Shown: piece by piece, positions 58,121-64,000 of the stretch
How the letters are laid out: each line of letters opens with the position of its first letter
Numbering within the stretch: position 1 is the first letter of the stretch
Assembly: GCA_050084985.1 (NCBI GenBank)
Contig: JBITNC010000001.1
Span: 31,558,001 to 31,622,000, forward strand
Length of the DNA stretch: 64,000 bases
Reading direction: 5' to 3'
DNA from: Nageia nagi
Taxonomy: Eukaryota > Pinophyta
Translations under genes and position numbers: made by a program
The notes under the pieces: generated by a model
Seen by the model: the letters and a program-made list of their open reading frames with translations, nothing else
What the model was told of the DNA's origin: nothing
Database searches by the model: none

Positions 58121-60063
58121 TCAATATCACAAAAAGAGTGCAAATTAAATGTTGTTAGGTAATAGCTACTTCCTCACTAATATTGTAATGCGATGGTATC
58201 ATTTGGATTAGGGAGTTTGATATGTGGCTATTTAGATGGTTTTATTTATCATCTTTATAATTTCAAGGTGAATAAGCTAAATTAAGTTTAGTTAAAAGGC
58301 TAATATATTTGAAATTATGTTGAAAGGTCAGTTACATTGGTCAAAAATTTAAATTATTTTATAAAATTTTGGTTCTAAGGCAAGACCCACCATGTGCTAA
58401 ACTAGTGAAATCAAAAAGTGGAAATCTAGAATTATAGCTTTCATTCCCCAATTTTCCCCTTAAAATTTTCCCTACCTTCCACTAAGGACTTTGATCCCTC
58501 CTCTTAATTTTTTATTATAGTTTCAGAGGAGTGCTATCAATAACATTGGAAGTTTCCTTATTAGGATTGAACTTACATCTAAAAAAGGACATGAAATCCA
58601 ATATCGATTCTCCATAGAGAATAAATAAGAAATGGACAAAATTCTTTTCTTAAAGAACATTTTAGCATGAATCCACTGAACTTAGGCAAGGGGGGCACCC
58701 TGAATGGAAATTACAAAAGATAACCACACATTAATTGAGCTAAAAGAAAAGCCATAATTATGGTCTAATCCCTTCCATCTAAGCTAAGGTGTGAGCTATG
58801 ACCATGCTCGTAAGATAATTTTAATAACAAAAGATCCTAAGATCTTAACAAACATTAAGGAGACAATAATAAATGAAAGGTCAATCCCCTTCTAGGCCCA
58901 TCTATTAAGAGGTAGCCTAGAAGAAACAAAGTGTTTGATCAAGATTTTACAAGCTTCTATTGATCAGTATAATGTAACTCAAAGAGTTTGGTCTGGTTGA
59001 ATTCTCCATTACCTGCAATAGTAGGTTTTATGAAAGAGCAAAAGATGATGAGAATGCATTCCTGTTGATTTTCTACTCAATCTCCAAGTTATAGGCTAGT
59101 TCCTATCTATTATGAAGGTTAAAAGTAATAGAAAAGAGATAAAAAAATGTAGAGTTATAGGAAAGAGATTAACAAATTGAACTGAAACTAAAGCAAGATC
59201 TTCATAGCTCAAGAATTGCAAAATAAGTAGCAATCCATAACTAAGATTAAAAATAGCAAGCTATCTTACCCTTGGGGTCTCATAATTACAATACATAGCC
59301 ACAACTTAAGACATCATCTCATACATAACATCTACAAACATAATAAATAACCACTTGTTGTAGAAGGGCAAAGCATTATCTATTTGTATTATCATCTATG
59401 AAAGTATCTTACACATTTGGGTAAATTTGCTAGAATGTTCAATGTATTTGATTTCTAATAGTCTACCATTTATACATTTACATGTCTTGGTGGGTTGTTG
59501 TCTATCATTAATATACATAATTACTCATCTTGATTAAAGCAAGTGAAGGAAACTATTTACAATAATTTACAACTATGTTGGATTACATAGTGAATAAGTA
59601 CCAATAGTATGACTATATGGGAATTATAATTTTTTAACAATCATATTTATTGAGCCATAATCCTCTTGACATGTCATTGATTGCTCTTTCTTCATTCTTG
59701 TAGTTGATTAAAGATGGTACTATAGCTGATTGAAGAAGTACTCATCTATAGTTTGATAGATATGATCTAGCACCATGTTCTGTTGGTAGCTATCTACTTC
59801 TTTGTAACCATTGATGATCCATATTGTAGTTGTAAATGAATAGAGTAATGGAGGATTGTGAATAATATATTAACCTAGTTTGAGAAAAAACTACCATTAT
59901 TATATAGAATTGAGTCAAAGTCAACATATTAATAAGGTCCTAGGGGTCAAACACCTAAGATCAAGTGGACCTAGGTGTTACTTCTTATACATTACTCTTA
60001 CCTTAGTTTGATAAGTATTATTTCATTTCTTTTGGTTTTGTTGATGAATTTGCTCTTCTTAAT
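58121..60063. other. Uncharacterised AT-rich segment
   Basis: Short protein-like runs occur on the minus strand at 58580-58900, but I could not assign them to a family. Nothing else is recognised. Confidence 0.4.
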
Positions 60064-60359
60064 ACCCATTAATTTTAGCCAAAAGTTCTAACATTATCAT
60101 TCAAAATTGGTGGGGTTTATCTAAGATTTTATTGAATAATCACCTACCATTACTTGTTCTAGGACCCACTAATTTGAGCCAAAAGTCTTGACATCATCAT
60201 TAAAAATTGATAGGCTCTATCTGAGATCTTATTAAATCATCACCCACCATTACTTATTTTGATACCCACTAATTTGAGCCAAAATTTCTAACATCATCAT
60301 TCAAAATTGATGAGCTTTATCTGGGATCTTATTGAATCATCACCCACCATTATTTGGAC
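60064..60359. repeat. 100-bp tandem repeat x 3
   Basis: ACCCACTAATTTGAGCCAAA starts at 60064 (variant), 60164 and 60264, exactly 100 bp apart. CATCATTCAAAATTGATRGGCT and ATCACCCACCATTA are shared between units. Confidence 0.93.
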
Positions 60360-61690
60360 TTATATTTACAAAAACTCCCAAACATTACATCTAAAACTCT
60401 TAGATATTTCTTTATACTTTTCTCTTCCCATACATAATTCTTTTATAGATATAGTTCCCACCCAATTTCACTATTAATATGACTTATGGTAAATCCTCAA
60501 GAATTATTACAACACCCAATGGTCTTTAACTAGAAATTTACAAGACAATAATACCAAACATAAGGACCCATATATACAATAGCTAGATTATACATACAAT
60601 AGCCAGATCTCAATAACACCTAGAATTGTTTAGTCTTAGGGATAATAGAAGACTCAAATTTAATTGTAAAAGGAAAAGAGTTGGAATAGAAAGAGTTTTC
60701 GAAGAAAATGATAGTATGTTATCCCATTCTAAAGTGCAATTTTGAAAGAACACAATCTTTTGGTAGCTCTTAGGGTCTCCACTTGCTAGAGAATAGGACC
60801 TACTACTTCGTGCTTCTAGTAGCCTATTCAAATGTAGATTTAATCGGGGTATCAGGTGCTAGAATCAGCTCTATTGGAAGGAAGGGTTGCATATTTTTAT
60901 TCAAATATTTAAAGTCTTGATAATCAACTTGTGATAGAATAGGAGATGCTTGAATCTTTACAATATCTACTCTAAAACCCATTAAAACATTCTCTAGCCT
61001 CCCAACATGTAAGAACCTTGTAATTGATTCTTAAGTAAGATCATTTATTTGTTATAAATCTAAAATTTGCTTCTTCAAAAAAAGCTATTCAAGAAATTAA
61101 ATGGTATTATCTACCTAATTGGTAGCATTACCTTGTACATTTTGTTCTTTCTATGATTTAGGAGCTTTCAGTTCAATCAAAAAATTAAAGAATTTGTTAA
61201 TAAATCCTAGCTCTATTATGACCTAGTGTTTACCAATGTCCATATTGAATGCCAAATCTTGGAGTTCACTTACATCTTAGATCCTCTTCAAATATGATTA
61301 TGTAAGCCTAGGAGTAATGGTAGCTATGTCTTTCTTTGTCAAGACTCTTAGCTAACTCTGCATCTTCTCAATAATTGATCTCGATATATGTAGAGCCAAT
61401 CGATGGAGTGTGGTTTGCATTTTGAACTACTTTATAGCTTGCAATGTCTATTCTTTTAACAAATGTAAATGTGACAATGTTATCATCCTATCTTTGACTT
61501 GTTCCACTAAGGATTTTAAGAAGCCTTTTACCAATAGCAACAATTTTGAATTATCATCAGATAATACTTTGTTAGTTGCTATGATAGTTTGTAACTCAAC
61601 CTCAAATTACTCAACTTTTTGGCCATCTATAATTGCAGCCTGAACTTTAAGATCTTCTATAGTTTGATTTGCATTATCTAACTCAGCCTT
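60360..61690 (-). pseudogene. Possible downstream continuation of the right-edge frame
   Basis: Minus-strand runs such as 'ESITRFLHVGRLENVLMGF', 'IVKIQASPILSQVDYQDFKYL' and 'FNMDIGKH' read as protein, but stops are frequent and the frame changes. It may be the decayed 3' part of the ORF at 61691-63960 or of an adjoining element. Not recognised. Confidence 0.3.
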
Positions 61691-63960
61691 TATTTCTATC
61701 AATCTCTTTTCAAATCAAGCTTTGCAAGTAGGTATTTATTCTTGTTCTACAACTTGGTTACTATTTTGTCTTTAAGGGAGCAATATTTATTATATTAATC
61801 AATTTTCTTATTCAATTTATCTATCTTAATCTCCATTGCCTGAAGACTTTTACCAATTGCCATTAAAGTATTTACAAGGAATCTACATTAGTCAGTTACC
61901 GAAACACTTTGCATATTTACATAAATTATAACCATGGGAGTAGTATCTAGTTTTCCTTGTTTGAAAGACATCTATGCTATCCTCATATCTTCCATTTTAG
62001 TTACTTTACTCAAAATTCTTTAATATTGCTCAAGAAGCATAGGAGGTTTACTAAAAAACGTTTCTCAATCAATAGGTTTTACAATTTATGTAGAAAAAAT
62101 TAATTTAATCCCCTCCTAGGAGGTTGTAAGAATTAAAGAATGGAGAGAAGTATTCACACTTGAAATGGTTACTACAACCTATTGAATGGGTCTTAACTCT
62201 TTAAAAGGTGCATCATGTTGAATTTCTATTTCTTTTTTTGATTTCTCCATGACCTTATCTTCATCATCATTCTTATCCATTAGGTCTAAGTCTTTTTTCT
62301 TTTTAGGTTCATCATCATCATCACCACCATGATCACCCAACCTACCTTTGGGTGTAGCTACTATAGATCCACTTGCTCCAAGTACATTTTCCCCATATTA
62401 TTGAATTAGCATGTGTTCTTTTTATAAGGCTTCCTTATTTTTTGGGATTTCTTCCTTTTTCAAAAGTTATTCTTGAGAACCAGTATTTGTACTTTGAGAC
62501 TCTTGCAATTCTTCTATATGAAAGATTTATGCTTCTTTTTCCAAAGCCCCTAAAATTTCTTTTATGATTTTGGGAGATGTAGGTACAAATCGCTATGAAT
62601 TGGGCTATGTGGTGCGAGGTTTCTTTAATAGTTTTTCTTCCTTCTCTAGGGTTTGGTATTTTTGAGCTAGAGTCAACTCTCCTTCACTTATTTGGAGAAG
62701 ACTCCTAGGAAGTAGTAGCAACATCTAAGAGATTTTGTTCTCCCTTTTTGTAGGCTATTGCAAGCTAGATGCTTGTTCAATCTCTATTTATTTCACTCCT
62801 ATAATTGATTTACCTTGAAATTTAGGAGGAAAAGGTTGGTCAAATTTTGGCAAATGATCTTTAGAATATTCAGCCTTCCAAAATTTATCATATTTAAAAT
62901 TTTTAAATAATTAATTTTCAATATGATGAATCTTTGTTGTATTTTCTAATATGAATTTTGTGAAATAATAAATTTTATTGAAGTCTCAACCCAAATCTAC
63001 TAGCTGGGTGAGGACATCTAGGTTAAGGGTAAAGTCTTGCCACTTATTTTCCCAATTCTTGTATTTCTTTATCCCATCAAGGGTCATCTAGGCTTTGTTT
63101 AGGGGTGTAAATTCCCATTCTAGGTACATTTTTGCTACTTACTCAATTTTATTTACAAAATATTCCACATGAAGTCTATACTCATGGGAAAATATTGGAT
63201 GCTTCTTTATTGACCTTATTATTTTTGTCATCTCCCTTAAAGGATGATACATTCAATGGACTTCTACCATATCTAATTTGAAATTTTGTACAATAAAATT
63301 TGCTATACTATCTTTACAACCTACTTCTAAAAGAGTGAAAATTTTAATAAAAGTTGGTATATCTACAATTGATTTGAAACTATCTCCAGACCCATAGTTG
63401 GTCTAAATGGTACATATTTTCCTACCCATCTCTATAGAATATAACTAAAGAGTTACATATTTAGGAAAGAAAAAAGCCTTTTTAAAATACCCATACCTTA
63501 TAATTACAGTGCAATCTTTGAGAAAGTACCAATCATTGATTTTATTTCCTCCTTATAGCTCTCACATAATGCTCTTACGCAATTTTCTATGGAGTCTTCT
63601 TGCTAACATCTGCACTATTATTGCATAAAATGTTTCCATGAATTTGTAATACAATCCATGCAACTTGCTCAAGATTGGCACCCTTAAATCAATTGGTACT
63701 AGTTTAGTATTTGGATTTGTTAGCTCAATTGGCAACCCTTCCTTCATAAGTTTATCAAGATTTTGATAGGCCAAGAGCCATCAAAGATATAAAGAGCATT
63801 TGAAATTTGACTTTTCAAATTTGAAAAGATGTCACTTTATATCATCAGAAATGAATTCCAAGAATTCATGGTAGACATGTGTCTTTGTGATATTATAAGC
63901 CAAATGTACCATGGCTTCATTTGATTCTATTTGAGTTTTATTCCCTAGCATAACTACTAG
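61691..63960 (-). pseudogene. Long decayed reading frame of unknown family
   Basis: One minus-strand frame can be followed for more than 1.5 kb, interrupted by stops but seemingly by few frameshifts; the segments near 63772 and 62356 are in the same frame. Runs include 'LGNKTQIESNEAMVHLAYN', 'KEGLPIELTNPNTKLVPIDL', 'KFDQPFPPKFQGKSIIGVK', a charged DHGGDDDDEPKKKKDLDL stretch at about 62285-62330, and coiled-coil-like KSLQAMEIKIDKLNKKID near 61830. It continues past the right edge of the window. I do not recognise the family. It may be the gag-like or accessory ORF of a large retroelement. Confidence 0.5.
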
Positions 63961-64000
63961 TATCTATAACACTTCTCTATCCCTCTTATTTTTAAATAGA

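Noticed and set aside
58580-58900. LINE endonuclease or RT fragment on the minus strand
   Set aside because: A few residues (an I-L-R-A-W run and an S-I-N run) look suggestive beside the zf-RVT remnant, but I could not align any defining motif.
1-64000. tRNA, rRNA or other structural RNA genes
   Set aside because: I looked for tRNA B-box-like GGTTCGAATC words and rRNA blocks and saw none beyond the tRNA-complementary primer sites of the retroelements.

Overview
The window looks like intergenic DNA of a seed plant with a large, AT-rich, repeat-filled genome. The evidence is plant-type Ty1/copia and Ty3/gypsy elements with initiator-Met-tRNA primer sites, nested insertions with short target-site duplications (TSDs), a plant LINE remnant, a Mutator-like foldback element, and no intact protein gene. 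A gymnosperm would fit the old, decayed, nested copies, but the sequence does not prove it. Every coding-like stretch I could recognise is broken by stops and frameshifts.

Layout. 1-3386: truncated copia element of family A on the minus strand, butted head-on at about 3387-3393 against a plus-strand family A LTR (3391-13240). That LTR is split by a complete copia element of family B (4198-12897, TSD AGGGT/AGGGC). 13241-14221: dispersed repeat C. 14227-27302: a second family A copia element on the plus strand, whose 3' LTR is split by a Ty3/gypsy element (19470-26365, perfect TSD ACATT). 27303-31290: non-coding, with a CT/CA/TA microsatellite.

31296-41959: a 10.7 kb minus-strand element (TSD CTATC) with a Tat/Ogre-like gag, no recognisable pol, three tandem-repeat fields next to the 3' LTR, and a coding-like, possibly spliced gene on the opposite strand. 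It interrupts an older plus-strand reading frame. 41965-45132: remains of that older frame and a 313-bp tandem duplication. 45138-48417: a compact non-coding LTR element (two LTRs of about 1.4 kb around 502 bp, TSD CTAAT). 48423-49730: second copy of repeat C, split by a 695-bp Mutator-like foldback element (48895-49589, 9-bp TSD).

49731-53650: the least repetitive part, including a CpG-containing island at about 50100-50900 but no gene I can support. 53690-54530: AT-rich tandem repeat. 55480-55960: LINE C-terminal zinc-finger remnant. 56052-58120: a tandem array of large imperfect palindromes, followed by short tandem repeats that share the motif found in the palindrome loops. 60064-60359: 100-bp x 3 tandem repeat. 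About 61700-63960: a long, decayed, unrecognised minus-strand reading frame that runs to the window edge.

No cellular pathway is encoded here. The relationships are those of insertion history. The most unusual parts are the palindromic array, the pol-less Tat-like element with its antisense gene, the compact 3.28-kb LTR element, and the unknown right-edge reading frame.
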